A stretch of DNA of 64,000 bases, from contig NZ_QGKM01000007.1 in assembly GCF_003172875.1 (NCBI RefSeq), positions 1-64,000 of the forward strand, given 5' to 3'. Shown here piece by piece: positions 45,593 to 58,132 of this stretch. Numbering within the stretch: position 1 is the stretch's first letter; each line of letters begins with the position of its first letter. Origin of the DNA: Leucothrix pacifica. GTDB lineage: Bacteria; Pseudomonadota; Gammaproteobacteria; Thiotrichales; Thiotrichaceae. The position numbers and the translations under genes were made by a program. The notes below the pieces were generated by a model. The model was not told the origin of the DNA, made no database searches, and was given only the letters and a program-made list of their open reading frames with translations.

Positions 45593-45674
45593 AGCGACCC
45601 TCTGGATTCATTGATGTATCGAAACAGGGTATAATTACAGAGCAGCAAACACAAAACAATAAGAGGCGATCACC

Positions 45675-46283
45675 TTGACTGAGCTTGCAACACTTAGCGT
45701 GACTGAAATACAGGAACGTTTATCAAGAACACTGAAAGCGACTCACGATGCACCAAGACAGACAAAGCCAGACGTCTTAAAGCAGGCAGCGGTGCTAGTC
45801 CCTTTTGTGGAAGTAGAGAATGAATGGCACCTGCTGTTTATCCAACGCAGTGAGCATGAAAATGACCGACACAGTGGCCAGGTTGCGTTTGCAGGTGGAC
45901 GTTATGAGGATAGTGATGACTCACTGAAAATGACTGCCCTGCGTGAGGCGCATGAAGAAGTGGGAATAGCCCCTGAACATGTCACAGTGCTTGGCGAACT
46001 CAATCATCATTACAGCATTAGTAACTATCAGATCACACCTGTTGTCGCGACCCTTCCATGGCCATATCGTCTTACCTTGCAGGAAAGCGAGGTGGCAGCA
46101 ACCTTCACGATTCCATTGCGCTGGCTTGCTGATAAAGCGAACTATCGATTTGAAAAACGTCAATACAATGGCGTTGAGATTCCTGTGGTGTACTTTAAAA
46201 AATATAACAACTACTTACTGTGGGGCGCCACGGCGAGAATGACCTTATCATTACTCACGTTACTCAATAGCAGCACGTCCTGA
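45675..46283 (+). CDS. CoA pyrophosphatase (NUDIX hydrolase, YeaB/NudL-like)
   Basis: A 202-residue Nudix enzyme. The Nudix box GGRYEDSDDSLKMTALREAHEEVGI differs from the ideal only slightly and is preceded by LLFIQRSEHENDRHSGQVAFAGG, the UPF0035 signature of coenzyme A diphosphatases such as human NUDT7 and E. coli NudL. It would cleave CoA or its derivatives to 3',5'-ADP and phosphopantetheine. Start codon after AAGAGGCG. A separate transcript upstream of rsmE is likely, with a short gap of 89 bp. Confidence 0.92.
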   Translation: MTELATLSVTEIQERLSRTLKATHDAPRQTKPDVLKQAAVLVPFVEVENEWHLLFIQRSEHENDRHSGQVAFAGGRYEDSDDSLKMTALREAHEEVGIAPEHVTVLGELNHHYSISNYQITPVVATLPWPYRLTLQESEVAATFTIPLRWLADKANYRFEKRQYNGVEIPVVYFKKYNNYLLWGATARMTLSLLTLLNSSTS

Positions 46284-46372
46284 TAAGATTTATAAGTATT
46301 TGTGAATTGTTGGCTGGTGCTAATCATCAAGCAGCACTATGATAGACCGCACAGTTATCCGGAGAACAGGCA

Positions 46373-47101
46373 GTGCGTATCCCTCGTTACTACATAGATC
46401 AGGCATTAGAGTGTGGCCAAATCATTCCATTACCTGATGAACTACACAGACACGCTGTGCAAGTATTACGGGGTAAAGTGGATGATGCGTTGATCTTGTT
46501 TAATGGTCGGGGCGGCGAATATCACGCAAAATTCTCTGAGGTAAATAAGCGCCATTCCAGCGTTGAAATCACCGAGTATGATGATGTAGACAGAGAGTCA
46601 CCGCTAGATGTCAGATTAGTGATTGCCCTGATTAAATCAGACAAATTTGACTTCGCGATTCAAAAAGCCGTTGAGATGGGGGTGACATCCATTCAGCCAG
46701 TGACAGCAGCCAGAACTGTTCTGAATCTCAAAGCAGGTCGTTTGGAAAAAAAGAGACTACATTGGCGAGGCGTTATCACCAGTGCCTGTGAGCAATCCGG
46801 GCGTACCCGTGTGCCCGAATTACTAGCGGTCCAATCCTTGAATGATTATTTACTTGAAGATGATGAGCGCTTGCGTTTGACCATGTTGCCGGAAGCAACG
46901 TCGACGTTTACTGAGCTAGACATTGAGAGTAAACCGGTATCACTGATCATTGGCCCTGAGGGTGGATTTCATGATGATGAGGTTGAATTAATGCGGCAAC
47001 AAACCATCCGCCTAGTTAAATTTGGTCCAAGAATTTTACGAGCTGAAACAGCAGTGGTCGCAGGCCTTTCACTATGTCAGAGTTACTGGGGAGATATCTG
47101 A
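46373..47101 (+). CDS. rsmE: 16S rRNA m3U1498 methyltransferase RsmE
   Basis: A 242-residue SPOUT methyltransferase acting on uridine 1498 of the small-subunit rRNA. The start is GTG (VRIPRYY). The N-terminal PUA-like domain contains HRHAVQVLRGKVDDALILFNGRGGEY. The SAM-binding knot is in LIIGPEGGFHDDEVELM and FGPRILRAETAVVAGLSL, both strongly conserved. Length is standard. Confidence 0.96.
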   Translation: MRIPRYYIDQALECGQIIPLPDELHRHAVQVLRGKVDDALILFNGRGGEYHAKFSEVNKRHSSVEITEYDDVDRESPLDVRLVIALIKSDKFDFAIQKAVEMGVTSIQPVTAARTVLNLKAGRLEKKRLHWRGVITSACEQSGRTRVPELLAVQSLNDYLLEDDERLRLTMLPEATSTFTELDIESKPVSLIIGPEGGFHDDEVELMRQQTIRLVKFGPRILRAETAVVAGLSLCQSYWGDI

Positions 47102-47231
47102 TAGAGTCCATCGCTGTTTCTCTTCCATAGGTCGGAAAAGCCTGCCCTCAGATAACGGCGCTGCTAGCATTGATATCTCTCACCGGAGTGTGAGTCATAA
47201 TAAAAATTACCCCCGAGATTCCCCGTCGTCT

Positions 47232-48359
47232 ATGAGAGTTTCTGATAAACCATTGTTGCAGCGTGTCCCCGGTATCATGATGCCTCTGTTAGTTATGGCG
47301 TTTTCAGCGTCATTAGCTAAACTAGTGTGGATAGTGTTTGCTCCACCTGAGGAGGTATCAGCGGCACCAGTTATTGGTAATCCGGTACAAATTACGACAA
47401 CTCAATCACCTAACTTGGGCCGGATTATTGCGGACAATCATTTGTTTGGTGAGGTAAAGCGTTTACCCCGACTCGCGCAGGCGACTCCACCAAAAGCAGC
47501 TCCCCGACCAGTAGAACCACCAAAGCCCGTCGTACCACCGTTATCACTAAATTTGCATGGTCTGTGGGCACAAAAACAATCAGAAGGACGTACCGAAGAC
47601 AGCTATAAATCCACACCTATTGATCAGACTAAAAATGTAGTCACACAGATTGCATCAGACCTGGACAGCTTGTTTTCAACTGAGACTGAAGTCATAAAAC
47701 CAAGCCCCAAAAAATCTAAAGCATATGCCATAATGTCACACTCTGGTGGTGATCAGCGGATGTACTCGGAGGGTGAAAGCATTGCTGAAGATGTGAAAAT
47801 AGTAGAGATTTTTACAGACAAAGTGGTGGTAGAAAACAGAGGTGTAACACAAGAAATCTTCCTGGCAGATGGTAAGAGTATGGCTTCAGCGGATTCACCA
47901 TCAGCACGACTTCCGGCTACTGCACGACAGCAACCACGTCCACAAACAATGCCAAAAGCGGTCTCAGCGAGTATTGCGGCGGGTCAACAACAAGGCACGC
48001 CCTCAGGCATGTCAGACCCACGTCGTGGTGGTGAAAATTTAGGTCAGCGTGACCTTCGTAAGTTGCGTGAGGATGTGATCAACGATGCATCGATTCTCTC
48101 ACAATACTCTGCACCGGAACCGCTGTTAATGGATGGCACAGTGAAGGGATTTAGATTGCATCTGAGCAATCGTTTGCGATTGTTGTATCAGGTCGGATTC
48201 AGACCGGGTGATGTTGTAACAGAGTTGAATGGCGTTCGCTTAAATGATCCTGCTACGGTTCAGCAAGCCTTGTACAACTTTATTGGCTCAGACCAGATGT
48301 CCATCAGTGTGATGCGTGGACAAAATGAGGAAACCTTCCGCTATAATTTTGATGGCTAA
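47232..48359 (+). CDS. gspC: type II secretion GspC-like protein, standing alone
   Basis: A 375-residue GspC-type protein. A short cytoplasmic tail, one membrane helix (IMMPLLVMAFSASLAKLVWIVF, about 15-35) and the start of the homology region (IIADNHLFGE) come first. A Pro-rich linker leads to the HR domain (LSLNLHGLW; RMYSEGESIAEDVKIVEIFTDKVVVENRG). A variable stretch is followed by a PDZ-like C-terminus (RPGDVVTELNGVRLNDPATVQQAL). In other bacteria gspC heads a cluster with gspD-O; here it lies between rsmE and the converging pbpC. The start is uncertain: ATG 47232 gives the usual tail; GTG at 47190 has a slightly better site. Confidence 0.85.
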   Translation: MRVSDKPLLQRVPGIMMPLLVMAFSASLAKLVWIVFAPPEEVSAAPVIGNPVQITTTQSPNLGRIIADNHLFGEVKRLPRLAQATPPKAAPRPVEPPKPVVPPLSLNLHGLWAQKQSEGRTEDSYKSTPIDQTKNVVTQIASDLDSLFSTETEVIKPSPKKSKAYAIMSHSGGDQRMYSEGESIAEDVKIVEIFTDKVVVENRGVTQEIFLADGKSMASADSPSARLPATARQQPRPQTMPKAVSASIAAGQQQGTPSGMSDPRRGGENLGQRDLRKLREDVINDASILSQYSAPEPLLMDGTVKGFRLHLSNRLRLLYQVGFRPGDVVTELNGVRLNDPATVQQALYNFIGSDQMSISVMRGQNEETFRYNFDG

Positions 48360-48362
48360 GAC

Positions 48363-50762
<2,400 letters not shown>

Positions 50763-50792
50763 AGGCTTTACTGTTGCTTCATAAAAGCCGGC

Positions 50793-53700
50793 TTACTCAG
50801 TGGTTTCAGCCTTTATCCACTTTTCAAGCACCTTAGTCCCTGCAAAGCGGATGAAATACCAAAGTGTGCCGTCAGCAGCTTTTACTTCAGAGAGTACGGT
50901 GACTTTGTCTCCGGCAATCACATACATCTTAGTCGCCTGCTCGTCACTACTACCATCATGCAAGATAGCTTTTGGAGCGGTGATCGTCTTGGTTTTCGTT
51001 TGTGGTTGAGCCGCTATCTCTTCTGGTTTAACAACATCAACCCACTTACCACGTTCACGGGCCTGTAAATGACCGTCATACATAGCTTCAACACTAACCG
51101 CTGGTACATAAAATTGACCAAGATAAGATGCATTTGCGACTAAGGTGAAGGTTTTCTCTTCACCCTTATTCAAATCAAAGTAGTAGATAATGCGATCATC
51201 TCGCTGATCCCTATGGGTATAAGCGGTAGAGGTACTCGACTGCTCAATATCATTCAATATTTCCCAGCCAGCGGCAACCGGTACAGTCAGCGCCAGATAT
51301 TCCGCTTTATCCGTATGATCATTCTTAACAGACACGGAGATTTTGACATCAGTACCCTGTGCAATCTTACTGCCACTGGGCAGATTACCCCAGTCTAGTG
51401 TGCTGTCTTTTTTGTTGTCCTCGTAGTTAGTGGTTAACGTCAGGCCTTTACTCATGCTTTGCTCTTGGCCTGTTTCAGGAACACCATGTGAAATGACACT
51501 CGCATACAGACGTACGCCACTGGTATTACTGATGGCTAACGGTGATGCCTGAGTCGCGCTTAGGTTGCTGGCAAATAATGGTTTAGCGCTGTCCACTTTA
51601 CGCGAGCCAAACTGCCCTAGTGTGTAGTTTGCAGTGAATATTTGCTTATCATCACCCAAGTAACGTGATGCGCCCATTAATGCCCATGCAATACCCTGTG
51701 TGCTCTGGAATTCATCTTTACCGAGTAATTCACCGATTTGCTCCAAAATTAAACTGGCGCCATCACGCTTATCTAAAGCAACCATATTCTCAAGCTGAAT
51801 CCCTAAATCACCGAGATGGGAACTGAAGGTTTCATCACGTTTCACGTCTTTTTCAACAACGGCTTGTAGGCCCTCGATAACACTGGAGGCAGCTTCTGCC
51901 TGCCCGACAGTTTGATAAGCTGAGGCTAACATCCAGCGCGCTTTCACTCTCAGTGTTTGTGATTCACGCAAGCGGTTCATGGCACCCATTTGTGGTTTGC
52001 CTGCGAGTGCTAATACATACAGACGATAGGCCTGCGTATGAGAGTCATTAGTCTCGCTTTGCTCCCAACGTTGTGCAGCAGAGCCTTGGTAATTTAGCCA
52101 ATTTGCTAACACTGTTGGTGGCACTCTATAACCGAGTTTCTTAGCTTCAACCAGGAAGTGTCCGGCATAAATACTCGCCCAGGCATTGTGAGAGTCAGCG
52201 CCGGGCCAGTAGTTGAACTCACCTTGCACGGTCTGGAACTTACGCATCTGCTCAATGGCCGCACTGACGTGTGCATCGATCGCTTTATTGCGCTCATCGC
52301 TCAGCGTCATCATGCGATTGATATACAGCTGCGGGAAGGCAGCAGAAGTTGTCTGCTCCAGACAGCCGTGCGGATAGCGCAATAAGTATTGAAGATGTCG
52401 GTCCAAATTCAATGGCGGCACAGCGGAAATCTCTAACGATGCACTATTAGTGCCTCGTAGCCCATAAGGCTTAAAGTCGTGTGTCCATGTTTTTCCCGGA
52501 TCAACTGCTTGTGTAACAACACGCGTTGTCTGGGTATTCGGACGACGAACATCGATGTAGATTTCCGACTCAGAACGATGCTCGCCGCTACTGGCCATAA
52601 ATGTCAACTTTGCACGACCAACATACTGTTTGGTCTTTAAGCGGATAAACCCAAGCTGTTCACCGGTTTTCTCAAAGGTTAAGGTCTTCGAGGCGTCACC
52701 GACGACTTCAAAATAGTCATCCGCAGAGACTTCGAGCGTAACATCGTTGATTTGATCATCCGTCACAAACAACGTCACAGGAACATCAAAGGTTTCCTCT
52801 GTGCCTAATACCTTAGGGAGGCTGGCTTGTAGAATCAGTGGTTGACGAACAAACACCTCCTCTTCAGCGCGCCCAAATGCACCGTTATTCGCAGCGACCA
52901 GCATCACGCGAACAGCGCCAATATAAGGGGGGAGCTGAACCTCGTGGTTACGAGTTTCGCCCGCTTTGAGTGTGAATGGTCCGAGTACTTTGACAACGGG
53001 CGGGAAACGACGCTTGCGGTTAGCATCTGGGTTTAACTCCGCCTTACCACCGCCAATTGCCAGCATTCGTTCTAAACTGCCGCTATATGCACCGACTACT
53101 GAGTCATATAAATCCCAGGTTTTAACGCCTAAAGCCTCTTTAACATAAAACTCACGGTGTAGATTAGGCGTACTAAAGTTGGTTAGCCCAAGGAGTCCCT
53201 CATCAACGACAGCCAGCGTATAATTCATCGCCTTGCCATTCTTTTCTGAGACTTTAATCATTTGTTTCGTTTCAGGCTTCCATTCACTGGCTGCTTCAAT
53301 GACCGGCTTGAGATAAGTCGCCTCATCAGAGACCTCTATAGGCACGATGCCATAGAGTCGCAGAGGTCGTTCGTTCTTCTTACCTTTGTGGGGTTGTAGT
53401 AAAGTGATGTGAACGTAAGCATTAGGTGCCATCGCCGAGGTAATGGGCAACTCAACTTTCGTTCGTTTCTCTGTAAACTCAATCCAACGTTGGCTGAGAA
53501 TTTCACTACCTGTTTCAACCGTCAGGAGTGCACGACCTTCAGTAGCGGCTGGTAATTGGACGACGGCTTTATCACCCACTAAATATGCCTGCTTATCAGT
53601 AAACAGGTTCAGGCGACTGGCGGCACCACTCCCTTCTTCCTGAGCGCGACCAGCCCAACCAGGCCAGTCCACATACACAATTTTACCGCTGCAGTGCTCG

Positions 53701-56639
53701 CCATTTAAATCGCATGCGCGCACCAGATAGCGCCCCCAGCTAGGGTACTTAATTTCAAAGTCCCACTGGCCGACCCCATCTTTGGTGTTAACGATGCTTT
53801 CTTTAAGCTTGGCAGCGTTCTCACTGTCCGCATAGCGTGCTAATGATTCTGATGACTTATCCCACCACCATTTCCAGTCGATTTTGTAGAGTGACACCTT
53901 CACTTTATTCAAGCTAACAGGTTCACCCTTGGCATTCAGACTACCCAGTTCAACGGTGTGCTTGGTATCGGTGAGTAACATGCCTCGTTCAGCATCACCT
54001 TTGGGAAGCTTGATGCCGATGTAGTTCTCGTAGGGATGATAATCGATCGATTGTTGGCTAATGCTAAATGCACCACTGTTCTCAAACACACGACTGGTAA
54101 ACCGCGCATTGAGCATACCGGGTGGCAGTGTCTTTGGTGCAAAGTCTTTAGCAAACTGTAGCTTGCCGTTCTTGTCCAGACGACCTTCCAAAACGGCTGA
54201 CTCACCCGCACTAAATTCACGCACCGGATCATCAAAACTATAATCACTAAAGCGTGTAAATTTGGTGGTCTTTGGGCTGAACCGCACAGAGATATCTGCT
54301 TTTAAATCTTGAGCTGTTGCACCATGTAACCATTGACTACTCAAGGTACCTTTGGGAGTACCGTCAGCCTTGTAAATCGTCTCAGCCCCAAAGTCCAACT
54401 CTACTTTCAGGCGATTGGGACGAACTGTTTCAATGCTTAAGTTTTTACTAAAACGGCTGCCACCCAAATGTGCACGTGCAATCCAGTTACCGGTCGGGTC
54501 TTTCTCATTGGTTTTAAACACAAAGGGATACAGGTCACCGACTGACTTTGTACTGGTTTTGGTTGCCGCTACACGCCCACGAGGGTCAATCAATTGCATT
54601 GTTACGGGGTGGTTATCTGGCAGGCTGTTATCTTTGTCAAATAGCGCAAAGGTCAGGTACATTTGATCGCCCGGACGCCATACACCACGCTCTCCGTAAA
54701 TACTCCCCTTGAGACCCTTCTCAAGTTTTTTACCACCTACATCAAAATGACTCACAGTCAAACTGGTACGGGCATTGAGCTTTAGGTAAGCCGTGTCAGA
54801 AAACTTCTTCGCCACTAACAGAAACGGTATGTTATCCAGTTTGATATTGGAAAAGCCATCCCGGTCAGTCGTTCCGGTAGCGATTTGCTGGCCCTGAAAA
54901 TTAAGCACTGTCAGCTCAGCACCGGTGAGTGGTGTGGCATCGCGTAAGTCTGTTGAGATGACATGTAAATTACCATGTCCATCTTGCTTGGCAATCAGGC
55001 CGATATTGCTGGCAATGAAGTTGTTCTTAGCTGTCACCATGTCTTCATGGTCAACGTAATACGAGTCCTTACAGGGGTCGTTACGCTCCTGCCAATTGTA
55101 ATTATTGTAGTTGTTTTCTGACCACTCGCTTATGCCATCCCAGCCGCTGGGTAATGTTCTGCCGTCATCTTCTGAGTTGAATAATGGGACCGGATTCGTA
55201 TTAATTGGCGCAGTTGCCCCACATTCGTAGGTTGAGTGTTGGCGTTTCACTTCAAGCTCAAGACGGATCAGGCTACCGTTGTGCTCCTTCATCATGTCCG
55301 TCACGTCAATCGAATAATTATTCCACTGATCATAATTTGCAGCATTCAGCGGCAAAGTTTTACGCCATAAATAACGCCCGACACGTCCCGTTTCTTCATT
55401 CTCGTTAATGCTATTAGCTTGTAAGAACTGCCCCATATTATCAGGGTAGATTTCAAAGGCTGTGACCTCGACTGCATTGACAGCGACTGCTTTAAACGGT
55501 ATTTCTAAACGACTGTCCTGTGGCATGATTGAGCCATTACCAACGAAAGCGACTTGCGGTTTTTGCAGGTCGAACTCCACCTCACGCGACAATTGATTTG
55601 TCAGTGACTTGCCGCCCTCACTACGAACACCGGGGTTGATATTGATGGTGTAACTACCGGATAAATTTTCTTTGGGGAAAATCTTAATCAGATTGCTTTC
55701 AGCGCTGACGGTAAACTTTTTATCCTCTTCGTACTCCTGACCTTTGATTTGAATCAGTCCTTGCAGATTGACTGAACTATCCAAAGGATCAGAAAAACCG
55801 ACTTGCACATACGGATTAGTGCCTACGTTATGAATCACTGCGACATCGATGACATCAAACTGATTCAGTACAGGAACCGAAATTTCTTGTTTAGCCTGTT
55901 GTTTCAGGCCGATAGGTGAGCCATCCCAGTTGAGCGTGACGTCACTAGCAAAGGTCTCACGTACGATATTCTCAATAGTGAACTGGTGCTGTTTGCCATT
56001 ATCAGAAAATGCCCAGTTAACCTCCAAAGGCTTGTTCTGAAAGCTGGCTTTTAGCATCTGCTTCACAGCATCCGGCATGACTTTGTCAGACGTCAATAAC
56101 TCACCGGTTAGCGTCATGCGTCTTCCTGTATCGGCAGCAGCCAGCAGCGCATTTGTTGTCACTTCAAATTTCAGAGGAACGACACTGAACTGGAAGCGAT
56201 ACGGTTTAGCATTCGCCGGGATATCTTTTAAATCATCCGGAGAGATATCAACGGTATACTGAGCGCCAGATTCTAAGGGATTTTCAGGAACGAATACGAG
56301 TTCGGTTGGAGAGACAAAAGTTGCAGCACCAGCAACTTTAGGACTGATTTGAATGATGTTCTTTTCACTTGTACCGACTCTGTCAGCGTTGACCACGTCG
56401 CGATTAAACTTAATGCGGATCGGAGAATGACGGGCAACCATGCCCTCGGTGTGTCTGCCACTGACTTCAGCCCAATTAAACGCTGCTTTTGGTGTGACAG
56501 CATCAGGCGTAGCCACATCAACTTGCTCGCTTGTGGTTTCAGTGACTTCCGTTTCGGCATCAACACCTTCACAACCAGCAAGTCCAAACCCGACTAATAG
56601 CGACAATGCCGCTGGTAAAATCCTACGACGTAATATCAT
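50793..56639 (-). CDS. yfhM: alpha-2-macroglobulin family lipoprotein (YfhM type)
   Basis: A 1948-residue periplasmic protease trap. A signal peptide ends in the lipobox GLAGC (Cys about 23). MG-like beta domains fill about 40-1200. The thioester motif GCLEQ places the reactive Cys at residue 1426 and the Gln just after, so the bait-and-trap chemistry is intact. A macroglobulin complement/TED domain follows. The last 60 residues (MYVIAGDKVTVLSEVKAADGTLWYFIRF) look like an SH3-type domain beyond the standard end; E. coli YfhM is about 1650 residues. It is thought to guard the envelope, with PBP1C repairing breaches. It is the first gene of a yfhM-pbpC pair. Confidence 0.94.
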   Translation of the reverse strand: MILRRRILPAALSLLVGFGLAGCEGVDAETEVTETTSEQVDVATPDAVTPKAAFNWAEVSGRHTEGMVARHSPIRIKFNRDVVNADRVGTSEKNIIQISPKVAGAATFVSPTELVFVPENPLESGAQYTVDISPDDLKDIPANAKPYRFQFSVVPLKFEVTTNALLAAADTGRRMTLTGELLTSDKVMPDAVKQMLKASFQNKPLEVNWAFSDNGKQHQFTIENIVRETFASDVTLNWDGSPIGLKQQAKQEISVPVLNQFDVIDVAVIHNVGTNPYVQVGFSDPLDSSVNLQGLIQIKGQEYEEDKKFTVSAESNLIKIFPKENLSGSYTININPGVRSEGGKSLTNQLSREVEFDLQKPQVAFVGNGSIMPQDSRLEIPFKAVAVNAVEVTAFEIYPDNMGQFLQANSINENEETGRVGRYLWRKTLPLNAANYDQWNNYSIDVTDMMKEHNGSLIRLELEVKRQHSTYECGATAPINTNPVPLFNSEDDGRTLPSGWDGISEWSENNYNNYNWQERNDPCKDSYYVDHEDMVTAKNNFIASNIGLIAKQDGHGNLHVISTDLRDATPLTGAELTVLNFQGQQIATGTTDRDGFSNIKLDNIPFLLVAKKFSDTAYLKLNARTSLTVSHFDVGGKKLEKGLKGSIYGERGVWRPGDQMYLTFALFDKDNSLPDNHPVTMQLIDPRGRVAATKTSTKSVGDLYPFVFKTNEKDPTGNWIARAHLGGSRFSKNLSIETVRPNRLKVELDFGAETIYKADGTPKGTLSSQWLHGATAQDLKADISVRFSPKTTKFTRFSDYSFDDPVREFSAGESAVLEGRLDKNGKLQFAKDFAPKTLPPGMLNARFTSRVFENSGAFSISQQSIDYHPYENYIGIKLPKGDAERGMLLTDTKHTVELGSLNAKGEPVSLNKVKVSLYKIDWKWWWDKSSESLARYADSENAAKLKESIVNTKDGVGQWDFEIKYPSWGRYLVRACDLNGEHCSGKIVYVDWPGWAGRAQEEGSGAASRLNLFTDKQAYLVGDKAVVQLPAATEGRALLTVETGSEILSQRWIEFTEKRTKVELPITSAMAPNAYVHITLLQPHKGKKNERPLRLYGIVPIEVSDEATYLKPVIEAASEWKPETKQMIKVSEKNGKAMNYTLAVVDEGLLGLTNFSTPNLHREFYVKEALGVKTWDLYDSVVGAYSGSLERMLAIGGGKAELNPDANRKRRFPPVVKVLGPFTLKAGETRNHEVQLPPYIGAVRVMLVAANNGAFGRAEEEVFVRQPLILQASLPKVLGTEETFDVPVTLFVTDDQINDVTLEVSADDYFEVVGDASKTLTFEKTGEQLGFIRLKTKQYVGRAKLTFMASSGEHRSESEIYIDVRRPNTQTTRVVTQAVDPGKTWTHDFKPYGLRGTNSASLEISAVPPLNLDRHLQYLLRYPHGCLEQTTSAAFPQLYINRMMTLSDERNKAIDAHVSAAIEQMRKFQTVQGEFNYWPGADSHNAWASIYAGHFLVEAKKLGYRVPPTVLANWLNYQGSAAQRWEQSETNDSHTQAYRLYVLALAGKPQMGAMNRLRESQTLRVKARWMLASAYQTVGQAEAASSVIEGLQAVVEKDVKRDETFSSHLGDLGIQLENMVALDKRDGASLILEQIGELLGKDEFQSTQGIAWALMGASRYLGDDKQIFTANYTLGQFGSRKVDSAKPLFASNLSATQASPLAISNTSGVRLYASVISHGVPETGQEQSMSKGLTLTTNYEDNKKDSTLDWGNLPSGSKIAQGTDVKISVSVKNDHTDKAEYLALTVPVAAGWEILNDIEQSSTSTAYTHRDQRDDRIIYYFDLNKGEEKTFTLVANASYLGQFYVPAVSVEAMYDGHLQARERGKWVDVVKPEEIAAQPQTKTKTITAPKAILHDGSSDEQATKMYVIAGDKVTVLSEVKAADGTLWYFIRFAGTKVLEKWIKAETTE

Positions 56640-56799
56640 CTCAAACTCCCTTACAAGCTTTGAATGTTATCTTTTTCGAGCAGGTGGAGTTGTTTTTGTT
56701 CCATTTATACCTGCTGCCCTTTCTTAATATAGCAGCAAATTGTGACGCCCATGTTTGCTTTTTGTAATTATTGCCATGCAAAACATGCAGACACAAAAA

Positions 56800-56824
56800 A
56801 GCCCCGGCTCATAAAGCAGGGGCT
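56800..56824 (-). terminator. intrinsic terminator after 3D-domain gene
   Basis: AGCCCC (56800-56805) pairs with GGGGCT (56819-56824), with an inner partial GGCT/AGC pairing. On the minus strand the stem is followed by six T. It lies 31 bp past the stop of the 3D-domain gene. Confidence 0.75.
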
Positions 56825-56854
56825 CTTTCTCAGAATCCTTTCTGAACTAACTCA

Positions 56855-57487
56855 TTAGTTCCACTGAAGCTCAACCTTGCGGCGACCCCATTTGTAGGCC
56901 TTTTTTAAATCCATGCCCATATAGATATCGATCTTCTTTTTCCAACGTTTGTTCATTTTATCCAGAACAACGTACTCACCCTTCAGGCCTTTAATACGAA
57001 CCTTGGAGCGATGCTTCAAGCCATATTTGTTCAACATATCACGAGATACAGCAATGACCTTCATACCTGGCTCCAGGCGATCGCCCCAAGCTGCAATATT
57101 AGGAGTGCTGTCCGTTTGATTAACGTGAGAAGTGTAAGCAGTAGCCGTTACGGTCATTTGCTTCTTGAACTTAGCAGAAGATGTAGATTTCTTGCTTTTT
57201 GCCAATGTCGTTGGCTTACGCTTTTTCTTGGAAACTTTGGGCTTCACTGATTTTTTAGCAGTAACCACTTTTTTCTTCTTGGTGTCTTTAACTGCGACAT
57301 CTGTAGAAGGTGTTGGTTTAGCTGCTTCAGCCAGCTTGTGTTTCCGGTAAAGAATAGCAACATCACGAATCAGTTGCTTGGTGTCGTAGGTTTCCGATTT
57401 TGCCTGGGCAAAACCGACGTTCGCGAATGGTAAAAGAACTGCAATTAATACCAATACTAACGAACGCTTAACAGATAAAACATTCAT
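56855..57487 (-). CDS. exported 3D-domain protein
   Basis: A 210-residue secreted protein. A signal peptide (LVLVLIAVLLPFANVGFAQA) is followed by a helical part and a Lys-rich linker (about 70-105, with repeated KKKK/KKRKP). The last 100 residues are a 3D domain (MTVTATAYTSHVNQTDSTPNIAAWGDRLEPGMKVIAV; YVVLDKMNKRWKKKIDIYM), named for three conserved Asp and related to MltA-type lytic transglycosylase barrels. It could cut or bind peptidoglycan. The ATG at 57487 was chosen because it directly starts the signal peptide; a longer frame from 57541 adds 18 residues. Followed by its own terminator. Confidence 0.87.
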   Translation of the reverse strand: MNVLSVKRSLVLVLIAVLLPFANVGFAQAKSETYDTKQLIRDVAILYRKHKLAEAAKPTPSTDVAVKDTKKKKVVTAKKSVKPKVSKKKRKPTTLAKSKKSTSSAKFKKQMTVTATAYTSHVNQTDSTPNIAAWGDRLEPGMKVIAVSRDMLNKYGLKHRSKVRIKGLKGEYVVLDKMNKRWKKKIDIYMGMDLKKAYKWGRRKVELQWN

Positions 57488-58132
57488 AAACTCTAAAGCC
57501 CAGATTATCTTAGCGAGGGCTTCCAAACCAAAAGAGCGCAAAGCTTATAGCGGTAAAATTTTTGATACAAGTTGATTTTATCGGATTTAACGTATAAAAA
57601 ATAACCTTTAAGTATATAAAATAACCAATAAAACTTATTTTAAACTTTCTTAAAATCAGTTCATCAAAAACTTATCATTTTACCCAAATAAAAATGCTGC
57701 AACGCACCATAACAAAATAGTGAAAATGCCTGCCCCAATAGTCGGAATCTTTAGTCCCAATTTCCCTCGCGTAAACTGATCGCAATCCGTCGCAACCAGA
57801 ACAGTATTAAATGACCAGTGTGTTTTGGGAAAGGTTCATTTTGAAGGATGCAATCAGATGAATGGAATGAAAACTTTGGCTGCACTAAGGTAAATAGTCA
57901 GTTGTGGCCGTGATGTTGTTCGTATTGATTGCATGCCCTGAAATTGCCACTTTCCTGCCGTAGAATATCCGTCAAAGGTGAGGACAGTCAAAGCGCATCA
58001 CCAACCCTTGCATTTTGTCTGATCAGAACCATATTAATAGCTATTATTAGCAGTCAATGATCAGCAGTGTGAGGGTTATCAGCCCAATATCTTGTGCTAT
58101 CATGTGGCGATATTATTGAAGGCATGACGATT
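57488..58132. other. long AT-rich gap upstream of hisB
   Basis: About 640 bp without a confident gene. 57550-57690 is strongly A/T-rich. On the minus strand a frame ending at 57680 could encode a roughly 25-50-residue peptide ending KIPTIGAGIFTILLWCVAAFLFG, a single membrane helix, but it has no ATG start and no ribosome-binding site. The rest, 57850-58120, must contain the his-operon promoter and leader; I see no His-rich leader peptide or attenuator. Confidence 0.5.
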
